From positions 62,001 through 126,000 of the forward strand of contig CBFFRP010000236.1 in the NCBI GenBank assembly GCA_965644295.1: 64,000 bases of DNA, read 5' to 3'. A program made the translations under genes and the position numbers. The notes beneath the pieces are model-generated. The model had not been told where the DNA came from, did not search any database, and was given only the letters and a program-made list of their open reading frames with translations. Source of the DNA: Paraphysomonas bandaiensis. Lineage: Eukaryota > Chrysophyceae. Positions 51,876 to 63,942 of the stretch are shown piece after piece. Each line of letters starts with the position of its first letter. Within the stretch, counting starts at the first letter, position 1.

Positions 51876-52296
51876 AGGCACTTCTATCATCAGATACTAC
51901 AGAGCATAATTATTCCCTAAATCTTTGAGGAAAGGAGAGCCAGGATTGTGCCATTGCCGTTTAAAGTAATACCATTACTGCGGGCGCTGTAACTTGTATT
52001 TCCAATTATAGTCGGCCGAGGTGGTTTTTTCACTATTACTTTTTAGCCCTAAATATTGTTGCGTGGACTTATGCAAATTAGAAGATATTACACTATAACT
52101 ATACCATGGGCAGCTTTGCCATTGTGAATACTACTGAGAAGTACAAAGCAATAATAATTGGTCATCAAAAATGATATAGATCACTTTGGTAAACCGGTAT
52201 ATCTACATAGTCAGATCGAGGGGGAGATTTGAGTTTAATAATCAATCTACCTAGTAGTGGCAAGGCAATCTATCAGCTAAGAGTAGTTGATGATAG

Positions 52297-52851
52297 CTAT
52301 TAAGGATAGATAACTGCTATGGTAATATTGACGGGTCCTTAAACGGGTATTCTCTTGTTGGCACTAGAGATAGCTTCTTGATGATATTTGACTCCAATGG
52401 CAATATTGTTGTCAGTTAGTATAATATTAAACACAATCCACAAATGCACAAATCATTTTTTCTAATGCTTTTCTTAGTACGAGGGACAGTTTGGTTATGG
52501 AACTACCGATACTGCGACCTGTTTAGCAGATGAATATGTGTCTGGAGGGAATACCTACAATGTGAGTGTTTGTGTCATTACTATTTAATTGATTCATTGA
52601 CAACTGCTTATCGATCAAAGGTGTATGCTATCGGCCACTCCTATTGAGATGTGGCGGGACAGGAGGCGCACTTATCTGGCTCTCATGACATCTTCTTCAG
52701 GAAATACAATTTCGAACCCACGTCTTCACTAACCTCTGTTCCGTCCACAACTGTTTCCTCGTCCCTACCTTCAGCACTTCCCACCTCATCCCTTCCGTCA
52801 GCACTACCATCCTCGCCCCCATCAGGACTGCCCACCTCGCCATCTGGATAG
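52297..52851 (+). pseudogene. Decayed SBBP-type beta-propeller gene fragment
   Basis: Three exon-like blocks, 52297 to about 52410, 52478-52561 and 52621-52851, are separated by intron-like sequence with GT starts and acceptors TTCTTAG and ATCAAAG. They read as SBBP blades: NIDGSLNGYSLVGTRDSFLM with IFDSNGN; then YEGQFGYGTTDTATCLADEY; then VYAIGHSY, an in-frame TGA at 52645, and GQEAHLSGSHDIFFRKYN. This is followed by Ser/Pro repeats ending at a stop. SBBP repeats have the consensus GxxxGSLxG...D-x-F-L/F-x-K-Y-x-x-x-G. No start codon is seen. Further blade-like remnants appear near 53165-53230 and 53530-53620. Confidence 0.65.
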
Positions 52852-53719
52852 CACACCAGTCCGTCGCCACAACCTTCGAGCGCACCCACAGGCCTAGTGA
52901 TTTACCACTATGCGTTGGTGTTGGGAAGTTCTGTGTCATTGGCTCAGCAACATTTCAGTACGTTAATGTTTTAATGTGTGATTCTTGCACATGAGTATAT
53001 AAACAGACAACAGACATACACATATAAACAGAGTACAATTGTAATTATGATTGTCTGGAATGCGCTGAGTACACATTTTGCACAGATGGCCCTTGAGTTA
53101 TCGTGAAGCAAACTACACGGGATAATGTCCCGGGTCTTCCTATCACAGATGCTGAGGACTAAGGAGGAGCGAATATATATGCCAGTGAGACGTATCTATC
53201 AGAGGGTAGCATATGTGTTGTAGACAACAAAAGATTTATGTAATGATATTTGTATGTGCATGTTTAGAATCGGGATTATTTTTTCAATCGTCTCAGTGGA
53301 AACTCCAAGAGACTTTCACCATATGCAATGTGGGAGACCTCATTCAGTGGCTTTGAGATACGAACAGCAATGAAGTAAAGGGATTCCTGTGCCAAGGTAT
53401 ATAAGTGTATTCAGTCAATGGTGTTACCATGAAGATAATTGATATGTAAACACACTATTAGTCATTGCGTAGCTAATACATAGCCAACAGATAAAGATAC
53501 TAAAGTGAAGCAACTACTAGCTACTCACAGTCAAATGGCAGGATTTGGACGGAAGCGGGAACACTTCCTGATGGTAGTTATTATAGTGGACTCAGTGATC
53601 AGATGTGGAGCATCTTTTTTTGGGTAATTAAAGTCATGCTCATAAATATATCATTTCGATCCACCCATCCTCTGGTAACTTGCGTTATTTCAAGTTGTTG
53701 GTTGTCTGTAAAAGTATCA

Positions 53720-54016
53720 AATGCCTTTTTTGTTGAACACAGAGAAGCGGAGGGTAGTGTAGTCTTCTTCATAAAGTAGCTGTACCAGAATATGCTTTAG
53801 ATGGACGATAATTTGAGAAATTACTATAATAATATTTTAATGATATACAGTTATAATAATCTATTGAGAGGTTGCTACTTTAGTTTCCTGGAAGCATATA
53901 ATATCAGCATGTAAATCATTGAGAACATGATCTAAACCATCATGATAATATATACATAATGATTTAATACCATTAATATTCCATGTACATATATTTAATT
54001 ATGTATCTATTGACAT
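53720..54016 (-). pseudogene. Decayed APE2-like AP endonuclease (exonuclease III family) fragment
   Basis: On the minus strand, 53998-53879 encodes ICTWNINGIKSL and ADIICFQETK, the first two conserved blocks of the exonuclease III/APE2 family; the Asn and Glu are metal-site residues. An ATG at 54016 is in frame but followed after five codons by TAA. After a GT donor at 53878 and a TATAG acceptor at 53824, the next segment reads RPSKAYSGTATL, the third block, but one base out of phase, and it soon meets a stop. No further nuclease domain is visible. Confidence 0.6.
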
Positions 54017-54829
54017 AAGTATGGTATGCGGTATGTAATATCAATTAATGACTTGTGTAATATCTAGATATCTAGATGTGATATGGGCTCTATATATGAG
54101 GTGTGTGTGTATGTATGTGTATGTACCTTGGACAATGGCGGTATATATCAGAGACAGATCTCAATCAACAGATACCCCTTAAACATTACGTTCTCTTCTA
54201 CAGGTGACTATAGATGTGGTTGATCTTATGCAGGATTAATGAACAGTTACTTCTATATGAAACATGCGTGTCGACTACTACACACAAACAAGTATTAGAC
54301 AGTCTGCTCATATTGTCTCAAACAATCATGTTCTTCTCATCATACAATGGCTGATGCCATTCCGCCAGTAGTTTGACCTCGTCAGTAGCTTCAATCGGGG
54401 GGGGGGTGTCGACACGTATTGGAGACTTCAGAGTGGCACGAAATTCTGTTTCGAAGGCTTCTAACAGTCTTGTAGACGAGCAGGATAATGCGGGACATTC
54501 CAAGAGGGATTATCCAGATGAAATGATAAGTGCTTACATTGTTCCAATGTTAACTCCTGTGTAGAGTTCTTGGAAGCAGGAAGGGCCATGGTGACAAGAA
54601 AGAAGTCGAGGTAATGCCAAAACCTGGTGAAATTTTTGGTGATGGTCGGAAAAGGGTATTATAACTATGCATAATAAGTAACTATGAAGTTAATAACAGT
54701 GTGAAAAGTATTATTTATAATATTTTTTACTAATTTCTTCCATATTACTTCAGTTTTACAGCAATAAAAGTCACCGACTGCACACATATATTATACGGTT
54801 CAAGCTATTCCGTCAAGCATAATATAAAG

Positions 54830-55667
54830 CTATTCTTTGTGCGATATCCCACTACTACGTCGACGTTTTCCGGTCACAACATTCTCAGATGAGAGAGCGC
54901 CTTGATCCACCCATTCGGTTGTAGGCTCTGTCACTATTTTCCATTGCTGTTTTTTAGTCCTTTTCTTTGACGAAGTTACTGTATAATACATAATATATTA
55001 TAACGTTTACATTATGTAGTAATACAGTAGATTTATATGAAAAGTACTAATATAGTACAATATTTTAGTAAAATATTTTTAAAATATTATATTATAATTG
55101 AAAATATACAAACAACAGAATTGTAATTATCATTCACCCTAGTCTTCTAATAAGTACATATACAACACTTTTGCATATATGAAACCTGGTGAAATCACTT
55201 TAGCAGGTTTCATGATCAACCGACTTATAATAATCATATTATTATTATATATACTAACCTTTTATGTGTTTCAAGTAACTTGCCGCTAGGTTGTTGTCAT
55301 ACTGTCCATCATTATATTTGATATCGTAAGTATTGTCGCTGTGTACCTGAGAATATATATCTCTTACATTTATTGATTAAATATATGTGTTACACATGTC
55401 GCTGCTTACCTCAGAAATAATACCTCTTAAATTCGTGGCGACATATCCAACGACCACTCGGAGGAAGAGGTACCGCGAAAGTGCACGAGCAGGGTAAGTA
55501 GTACTGTTCATAAAGATGATGGCTGGGCGTCGAATCCCAGCAGAAAGCAGATCTGATACCTCCCGCTGTTGCTGAACTTCGTCAGGAAATGATGTCCGGA
55601 CTAGCAGAACTTCGTGATCTTTTAATGAGAAAAAATGATGATCCTCCACCTGCTTATGATCCTCCAC
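54830..55667 (-). CDS. Small Tudor-like domain protein, N-terminus uncertain
   Basis: Three exons join in phase on the minus strand: first exon ending at 55410, then 55346-55259 and 54978-54830 (stop). Introns are 63 and 280 bp. The join gives NLRGIISEVHSDNTYDIKYN followed by DGQYDN, a typical Tudor/Agenet-like strand pattern that often binds methylated Lys or Arg. The last exon is basic (SSKKRTKKQQWK, KRRR). The frame is open to an ATG at 55667 (164 residues), but an inner ATG at 55511 (112 residues) fits better, because the outer part overlaps a plus-strand segment with stronger coding character. A nuclear or chromatin role is inferred. Confidence 0.6.
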
Positions 55668-55859
55668 CTCTACTAGTACTGTGCCCCCAACGGCTGTAGC
55701 CGCGTCGTCTCAGAGCATACTAATACTACTACTGTAAGTAGTAGTGGTGAAGATAGCTTTATGCGTATGCATTGTATCCTAAACCAGGCTATTCGGTTGG
55801 AGCTTTTGCAATCTCAAGAGAGGCAAATGCAATCTCAGATACAAATTACAGTAAAATAA
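55543..55859 (+). CDS. Putative plus-strand coding fragment (coiled coil and PPxY)
   Basis: The segment 55543-55680 reads AVAELRQEMMSGLAELRDLL and NDDPPPAYDPPP, a heptad-like helix followed by a proline-rich PPAY motif. It is preceded by a 50-bp stretch with GTAAGT and CAGCAG ends that could be an intron. A second stretch (about 55740-55859) in another frame reads LNQAIRLELLQSQERQMQSQ before a stop. I cannot join the two or find a start. It may be a gene remnant or an unannotated exon pair. Confidence 0.3.
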
Positions 55860-56515
55860 TAACTCAATACTTAGATATGAAACTTTACCAGGTTTTGGTA
55901 TTACCTCGACTTAAGGTTAGAGATTGTGAGAATCCGCTACCAAGTTAAGGTACGAAGTACTGACTTTGTGAATTGAGAGATTTCAGATGTAACATAACAA
56001 TGCATTGTACTAATTGTATGGGTATGCATGTAGGTGATGTATTAACGATTCATTCAAAGTGCGTCATCCGTATGTAATAAGGAAACTACAGCGGAGTTTT
56101 ATACTTCAGCTTTGAGAGAAAAATGAATTATACAGAAAATTATTCTCAATTAAATGTGCTAAATTGAAAAATCATAAGTACCGTATTGCGATATTCTCTT
56201 AACTCATTGGCACTATGACTACTGTCGTTACGAGGTGGAGGATTGGTAGCCATTTCTCACAGTGCCTTACACGGTCGTCGTGTGAGTGTACAGACAAAAT
56301 GGTATTGATAAAAGTATCTCACTCTACTGTAAATATATAGTAACAAGCGAATTATACCACTGGATAAATTTATTCAAATTCGACTAGAAGAATTCAGAGT
56401 AGAAAGTAAACTTCTGAATATAAAGTCACGCATAATTAATTCTCATTTACTCGCAACGAATCAACTAAAATTGAAAATATAGATAACTCCAAATAAAACT
56501 CACGCACAAATAATA
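55860..56515. other. Intergenic spacer
   Basis: AT-rich spacer downstream of the myotubularin gene; no feature seen. Confidence 0.5.
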
Positions 56516-59500
56516 TTACTTTTTCCGCATCCTTGACCCCGACATGGCTGCAACAACAGGTTTAGTCGGCTTATACTGATCGAATCTGTTCGAGTGTACT
56601 CTCTGTAAGACTTCAGGCCGATAGGGAACAGATGATGTAGGGGAGCGGCTTCGTGTGGGGGAACGACTTGACGACCGTGAACGCGAGTGCTCACTGCCAT
56701 TGCATGTACTGGGTGACCGCGACCTGGATCGAGACTTCGATCGTTCGCGGCCGCCATTCGACTCCCGGTGGTGGCGGCTTTCTCGCCCACTTTCTCGTGC
56801 CGACTTTCGGTATTTGTCTTCACTCCTGCTCCTATGCCGATGTCCGTGGCGTTGAGATGGTGGAGAAAGGCTACGTGCCCGAGGCATCTCTGGGTTGTTT
56901 TCTCGGTTCTCAAACTGGACCGAACGCGCACTTGATACACGCCGTAACCCCGTTTCATCACCGCGGGGAGAAGCAAACGGACGGTGACTTACGATACTCT
57001 GAGAATTCCTCAACTGTGGAGAAGGGGGCCTATCAAGCGGGGCATCCCCACTGGGATATATGGTCGGGCGTTCTGTTAGAGATTCGGGCTCTGCACGCTC
57101 ATCTATGCTTTCTCTATCAGCTTTGGTAACAATTGTCGTAACACTCGAGTAATCACCACTTGTAGTATTAGTTGGTCGAGATGAGAACACATTTCCACTG
57201 GATTTTGACCGAATAAAGTTCCCCATTCGACCAAACATAGAGGACGTAGTTGTGACTGTGTCAGCAACACTAGATTCTCTAGCTTCTTGAGATGCTCTGC
57301 CATAGTTGCCTTTGAGTGCGTACTGTTCACTACCAATGGCGAAGGGCTTAGTTTGGGACTTCATACCAAACAGCTTCGACATTGCAGAAGAGTCTAGCGT
57401 GGAATCATTCTTGTCTCCTTTCCCCTCATCCACTCCCTCATACAGCTGTAGTTCGCATGTATCACATACTCTCACTGGCAAGTCCGACACCGCCCGAACA
57501 ATTCTCAAATTTTTCACACACGCTTCACAGAAAATCTGCCCGCACGCACGACAGTGATGCCGTCTGCGAACGAAATTAAAGGGCCTATCACACCCGCAGC
57601 ACTGAAGCACGGCGCTGTCCTTCATCCACGTAGAGGGGGTATCTGGAAGGTCTGAGAAGTCTTCGTTTCGTCGCTGCCATCCCATCTCCCAGACTGTATT
57701 GTGCCATTTCAAAAACCATCCATTCCAAACTACGATGTTCCTTGCGCTAGCGTTCGGAACCCATATATCATTCAGAGGTGTGTAGGTATCATTGAGATAC
57801 TCATTCCTGTTCAGATTAACAAACGTCCACATTGAAACGGTATTCTCCTTCAGGGGCAATCTTTCAGCTTCACAGTTGGCGAACACGTTTCCGAACCATC
57901 CCGAAAGAGTGTGCGTTGCCAAGAAAAGCAGTAAATTCTCGTTGAATTCGAATATACTTGGTTTTTGTCTTAGGCACTGGTGCACGCAGTCAAGAAACTG
58001 GTGAAATACCGGGCTCCTCTCAGAGTCCCCCCAACCTTCATCTGACCACCCAAGACGATCCTTGAATTTGTGGCCAAACGAAAACCATTCCTTTTCCACC
58101 AAAATTTGGAATCCGTCAAATGTGCGGTAGTAAGGATCCATCATCAGCATTGATAAAGATGTTAACTGGGCAGTGCGATCCCACCCATCCGAGCAGTGGA
58201 CCAAAACTGAATACTCCTCTTTCGCGATGCAGTGGACGACTCGGGCCGCGGATGTTAGGACAGTGCTGATGTGTAATAACCATCCCGACTTGTCCAAATT
58301 CTTCATCCAGTTTACATCATCTGCACTAGAAGAGCAGCAAGCCTCCTCCATAGCATCTATCGACTTCCGCATCACATGAATATTAGCAATCCCCATAAAA
58401 ATGATTTTACAATCCTCATAGGCGCGACCCATCTCATATCCTTTTCCTACTGCCTGGTTAGCTTGTGCGTTTATCTTAGGACGAGCATCAACAATAACCA
58501 ATGGGTGAATGACCTCACCCAGTTCGTTGGTGTGAATCTGCTTTGTTCGAGTGCCTGGAAGAATCCTCTGATTATTAGTCATATTTAGCGTCTCCCCTTT
58601 CCCTGTACCAGTGTACGCTCCCGCCTGGTTAATAGCCGCTATCAAAAGTTCATCGTCGATGGATCGATTTTGCCCCAAACCGACAAGTGGTTGACTACTT
58701 CGAGTGAGAGTACAGTAGTTGGTTGGATGGCGCCATGAAAGAACAGGAAACCGCCCACGCGACCGAAATGTGGACGCCAACTCAACCCTCGTGTCATCTA
58801 CGGCTGCTGGTACACAGAGGACTGCAGGGTAAGTGGGACAAACAGAGTAAGAAGAATTACATGTTGTCAGTCGCCAGAGTGCATCTGGAATTCCAAGTCG
58901 GGCATATTCCTGAACAGGGTCATACAGTCTCCATCCAGAGGTGATTTCCAAGCACAACGGACGTCTAATTGACTCCGGAATACTGCGCATCCAGACCCTC
59001 AATCCTTGTACCGTAGGTGGGGCTACATCCGCGGCTACGGTGTCTACATCGACTGCGGATCCAGATGCTGGTCGACTAAAAGATTCTGCCCCAGATAAGT
59101 ATTCATCTAAAGTAGAATCAATCGTTGAGGCTCGCCCCTCCTTAATGGCATCGGGTCCATCGATACCCCTCTTCACTATATCCATTAGTTCACTGTGTAT
59201 GTTCTGCAATTCGTACACCTCGCAGGTTCGATTAATTACACGCCATTGAACTCGAAGAAACATGCGTTGACTGGGAGGGCCTTCTTTAGATTTGTGTGCT
59301 TCAAGATACATCAGTTCCTCGCCTCCCCTGGTTGATGAAGTAGAGTCCTTTCGAAGAGACGCTGGCCCACTCTCCTTCCAGGGAACATCCACAGACTGGC
59401 TCCGATTTCCTCGCCTTGAGGGTTTGGCAAACATCCCCCTCCCAATATTGAAACTTCCACGCCTTTGAAAGGTAGAGGGGGAATCTACAGATTGAGGCTG

Positions 59501-60994
59501 TGCCAAGCGGCTTTTGGAAGCGCCAAGTCCGGAAAACATTTGCATCGCCCGAGAGTCATTGGCTCCATAAAATAAGAACGAAAATATCTAAAGGTATTTA
59601 GATTACTTCAAAGGTACAAAATTACTACATATGGTGGTACAGGCTTCATACATGTGATATATCGATAAAACGCAGATAACGGTGAAGACTTAAGTAATAT
59701 ACACAACACATACCCTCGAATCGTTGGTCTTTATGGTAATGGCATCAAGCATCGTCGACCCAGATGTGGGATGGGGGTCCGGTTCCTGTTTGAGGTCTAT
59801 ACTAACGATAGAGGCGAGAGGTACTAATGTTGTTAGTTCTGCAGAACCATGCATGTCACTGTGATACTCATTCGCAAATGCTACCAGGGAGTGTGCGACA
59901 AAAATCAACCTGTAGTTAGTCAGCAGTAACACCCCGTCAGAATATATGATGCTGCTGCCTCCTTTGTCGTAGGGTTTTAACGACACCATTAGAGATATAT
60001 CTTCTAATTCCTCAGTTTCTAGTGGTGGAAAGCGGGTAGGAAAGCGACCAGCAAGCCCCAAGAGAGAATCAGAGCTCCTCTCATTTCCACTAGATTCCGT
60101 TCCTGTACTATCATGATTCCCAGTGGAATTCTCCACCTGTACCTTATCGCTAGTCAACGGAATATAAGGATTCTTTGCTTCGGTTTTAACCTCAGCAATT
60201 GCCTGTAGCTCTTCTAAAATCTTCCAAGCATTTTGGTCTCGCTCTTTATCACAGAATGCACTAATTTTTATTTCGCCCGTCACGTGGGATCGGGATGACC
60301 GCTTACCGAGATTGTACCACTTTGCCACCCGATTTCCATGACGAAGAGGGAGTATAGGGATGTACACAACACCCAGAAAGCTATCCCGGGCAGATAGCAT
60401 CGGATCAGCATCCCACACGTCAACCCGAGCATATCTAAGCTCCGGTGACCATACAAAACAGAACTCCTCTTCCCACACAGGATTCAACTCTTTCTTGATC
60501 ACCTTAGTTGTGTGTGTATCACAGTCCAGACTAACCCTGGCGTAAGTGTCCATCGAACCTTTAGCTGTCAGATTCCTTGCTTGTACTACTTTAATATGTA
60601 CCTCACACAACATTGAAGTTTTTTTCTTTATATTGTTGGTGTCCTTCGAAGTCATTCCCGGTAGTTCTATACTTGGGCTGCTAGGGTCCATATAAGCAGC
60701 CTGTGAGCGAATCCGAGATATAGCCCGATCTAATCCGGTCATCCACATTTCCTGATCTATAATATTATCCGCATTCATATACAACGTGCGACCATCTTTC
60801 TGTGTTAAACAGAAACAATATCTACGTAATCGAGCAGATTCTACTTTAGTATCTGCAGTGAGTATATACTCTCCCTTAAGAGGCCCTCCATCATATACAT
60901 AATATGACAGTGTATTATTATGTAAAACAAAAAATCTTCGATGCCATGTTTTAATTCTTGTCCCACGTTTTGTTAGAATACCCGTAATATCCAT
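56516..60994 (-). CDS. PH - C2 - GRAM - myotubularin phosphatase - FYVE protein
   Basis: Two exons, 60994-59714 and 59587-56516, joined by a 126-bp intron in phase 0, give 1,450 residues. The join completes the GRAM domain. Domains: PH at about 3-100 (GILTKRGTRIKTWHRRFFVL); C2 at about 132-230 (EVHIKVVQARNL, LNPVWEEEFCF); GRAM at about 330-455; myotubularin phosphatase at about 520-1,000 with the intact CX5R site HCSDGWDRT (DNA 58172-58198); FYVE at about 1,083-1,150 with RRRHHCRACG and RVC; then a basic RS-rich tail. The active site predicts removal of the 3-phosphate from PI3P and PI(3,5)P2 on endosomes. Animal MTMR3/MTMR4 have PH-GRAM-phosphatase-FYVE; the extra N-terminal PH and C2 are additions. 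Confidence 0.93.
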
Positions 60995-62014
60995 ATTATT
61001 AATGTTTAATTGATGTATTTAGTAATAAATCATATGAAACCACTGCTGTGTGTATATAGAGAGATATTCAATGTAAAGCAGTATTAAAGTTTGTTTTGTA
61101 TAGTATGTTATTGATTTGAAGGGTTGAGTTACTAGAAGATTGAAGTTATTACAATGATGGGTTGATATTAAGGTAAAGTGAGGGAGATAGATATGTATGT
61201 ATGTATGTATGTATGGAGTGAGACGATAGCAGTGTGGTTGATACCAGTAACAAACACTCACAAGTGTAGTTGCATATACACACTATACACTATACACAAT
61301 ACACACCAAGTGTCATGCTGCTGTACGTATCTATATACCATGCAATGTAAAGCAGTATTTTTTTGGTAACAATAAGACTATATATCACAGTTTTTCAATT
61401 TCTAGAATGAAAAAGTTAAGGAATTAAAAATAAAAGGCAATTTTTCAAGATTTTTTCATCCTTTTCGACTGTTTTGTTTTCGCCAACACTTCGTACAAAA
61501 ATATCAGGCCACCTCACCTCTTCAGCAGTGGGGTTTGCAGTCCATCAATCCACTCAGTCCAATAGAAAATTAGGGATTTTTCTATAATTCTTTAAAAAAT
61601 CCAAATTTTCCCCATCAACTATGCTGATGTTGAGTACAAAACCTTGTAGAAGTGAGAAAGACTTCTCACACATATGTATGTACAGCAGTACAGAGTATTA
61701 TACAGACATCCTCATATAGTACTTTGTACTTGCAAAAAATCCAATCGCTCGAAAGTATAGACCATGTACACATGTCTAAATACATACCTATAGCTACTGT
61801 ATATATGCCAATCCCTCCATCTCCTTCATATAACCACAGCGACCACAGCAGTACATACATATAGTCATCTAGTCCATATAGCTACAGATTCTATTAAGTA
61901 AACCATCAGTCTTCATATCATCCTTATATTAACATATATATATATTCTACATGAAATTAATTCATTGAATCCTATCATCAATCCACTCATAGAGATATCA
62001 GACAGTGAATGAAC
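60995..62014. promoter_or_regulatory. Shared divergent 5' region between the myotubularin and cyclin genes
   Basis: About 1.0 kb with a (GTAT)n tract at 61191-61215 and CTGCTGTA or TACAGCAGTA motifs near 61319, 61680 and 61851. No coding signal. Bidirectional promoter role inferred. Confidence 0.5.
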
Positions 62015-63264
62015 ATGCCTCCACCCACCACTAATACAGTTGATAAATATAAATGTATGTATATATATACACATTCTTATATATTCTCTTAATATATACA
62101 TATAATACAGTAGGAAAGAGCCCTACCGGAGTAATGGAATCAAGTTCAAACTATCGACAAGATGAGAAATCTTCAGATACTGATAAGAAAGTGAGATTTA
62201 CAGAAGAAAACACAAGAAATCAACAAAAATTTAATCCCAGTCATGTTACTTGTACACCTAGTTTACAGAAAATAAGATATAAAGATCCAAAAGAACGGGC
62301 ACCAGAGGTTGTGGCACCTGCAAGCTCTCTTGTACGACCTAATTATGAAGACATACTCAAGCGTGTTTCTGTGGTATTGCACAAACACATCACAACTTGT
62401 GAAGAAAGGTACCGGAATTCCACCCCGGATAGTCACGAAACTGGCCTCTTTCACAACAGCAAGATGGAAATGTTTGCGGAGGATAATTTCATTTCACCGG
62501 TGTATGTATACCACTTTGTCCGTTTCCCTGCAGCACGTATTGGGTTTTGCCATGGCATGCGTAAACTGCAGTCTACGTACTCCGTCCCCTCTCTTGCTGA
62601 TGTCCATACTTTCCTCCGAAAACTCTTTGGAGAAGCTCAACTGAGCGCGGAGTGTAGCATAGTGTGTCTTATATACGTCGAACGATTGATGGAACAAGCA
62701 AATGTTCCACTGATGTCCAAAACCTGGCGCCCGGTTGTTATGTGTGGTCTCCTTCTCGCCTCCAAGGTGTGGCAAGACCTCAGGTAAGCTGTTATGTGCT
62801 CATTTTTACTTATAAAGCTGTAACTTTTTATATCTTTGTTGTCAATGGTACAGCTCTTGGAATAGTGAGGTAGCGCAGATATTCCCTCAGTTCACCCTAC
62901 AGAACATTAATCGTTTGGAGCGCACCTTTTGTCACAATATCAAATGGGATCTTTATATATCGAGCAGTTTGTATGCTAAGTATTACTTTGCTCTCCGCTC
63001 CCTCACAGAGAAGACTGACTTCAGGAGGTAAGTATAACAGCTCTGATGTTTTCAATGATGTATACTGTGCATGGTCCTTACAGTATGTACATTTACCCAA
63101 CTATTGTGCTGTTTTCAATTAATTGCTTATATACGTGAATAACACTGGTACGCAGAAATTATAACACCATGGTTCTCGAAGCTCCCGGGGCTCAGCAAGT
63201 AGCCATCAGGAGTGAAAATGTGAAAGAGACGATGCTCCATACAACCTTATCTCGGAGTTACTAA
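62015..63264 (+). CDS. Cyclin Y-like protein
   Basis: Four exons join in phase: 62015-62054, 62111-62783, 62854-63027 and 63156-63264, giving 331 residues. The cyclin box covers about 165-290, with LRKLFGEAQLSAECSIVCLI, IYVERLMEQAN, WRPVVMCGLLLASKVWQDL and SSLYAKYYFALRSL, closely resembling the cyclin Y family (RTLFSAAQLTAECAIV and SSVYAKYYFDLRSL in animals). Cyclin Y activates CDK14/CDK16 (PFTAIRE/PCTAIRE) kinases, often at the plasma membrane. The N-terminus here lacks the Met-Gly needed for myristoylation in animal cyclin Y. The start is the first ATG whose exon splices in phase; an inner ATG at 62134 is the alternative. Confidence 0.88.
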
Positions 63265-63942
63265 TCGTCTGTTCATTTATGTATAGTGGTAGTATGTTTA
63301 GCTTCGCGGGGACCAGAAAATAACGCACCCAATTCCGAAAATGTATGGTTTCTTGTATAGTAATAACAATAAGCATTTTAGTATTTGCTGCTAATGCACC
63401 TTGAGGAACTTTCTGCAGACTAGCATTTCGTATACTAGTTTATTTACCTGTTAAAATACAGTTAACTCTTACATACTAGTTGATGCATCATTGACATGTA
63501 TCGCTGTAGTTAGTATCTATTTTATTGCAATGAAACACCTTAAAAATAAGACACTACATCATATTTGGAAGGAATATAACACACAGAAATTCTGAAAATA
63601 CTGTATCTATTGAGGATATGATGTGTAAAGAAAATATTGGTACTACTGAAGCAACCACATCATCACTAGTTTGCTATCGCCTGTAATACAAAAACATAAC
63701 TTCAACAGCTTCATTCCATAAAACCGGACTCACAAGTCCCATTCATGCAGTATATAAAATCAATGAAGAACGAAAGCACTTTTATTCATATTAATATTGT
63801 ATTACTCGCCATAACTACCTAATTACAAGAAAACAAGTGAACGTGCACCACACTTAAGCAATGGGATCAAGCTAATATACATCCACACCCACAACTGCAC
63901 TACTACATTAGGCAAGAACACAAAACAATTGTTTCGAAGGAA
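63265..63942. other. Convergent intergenic spacer
   Basis: AT-rich, no coding signal seen. Confidence 0.5.

Larger units (their letters stand above)
51876..54829. other. Gene-poor region with gene remnants
   Basis: About 3 kb between the CCCH gene and the Tudor-like gene. Besides the SBBP and APE2 remnants, I see no intact gene. The short frames near 54318-54564 have no recognisable content. Confidence 0.5.

Noticed and set aside
51890-52010. Partial duplicate of the CCCH gene downstream of it
   Set aside because: Only a short GTGCCATTGCC stretch and nearby similarity are shared; not enough to claim a duplication.
52645-52647. In-frame TGA in the SBBP fragment as a recoded codon
   Set aside because: TGA ends other genes here (for example at 43848-43850), and the fragment also lacks a start, so decay is simpler.
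55165-55215. Hairpin GAAACCTG...CAGGTTTC as a mobile-element end
   Set aside because: The 8-bp arms lie about 20 bp apart inside an intron and no target duplication is visible.
56500-57129. Plus- and minus-strand frames of about 158 residues over the myotubularin tail
   Set aside because: They are shadows of the RS-rich coding frame.
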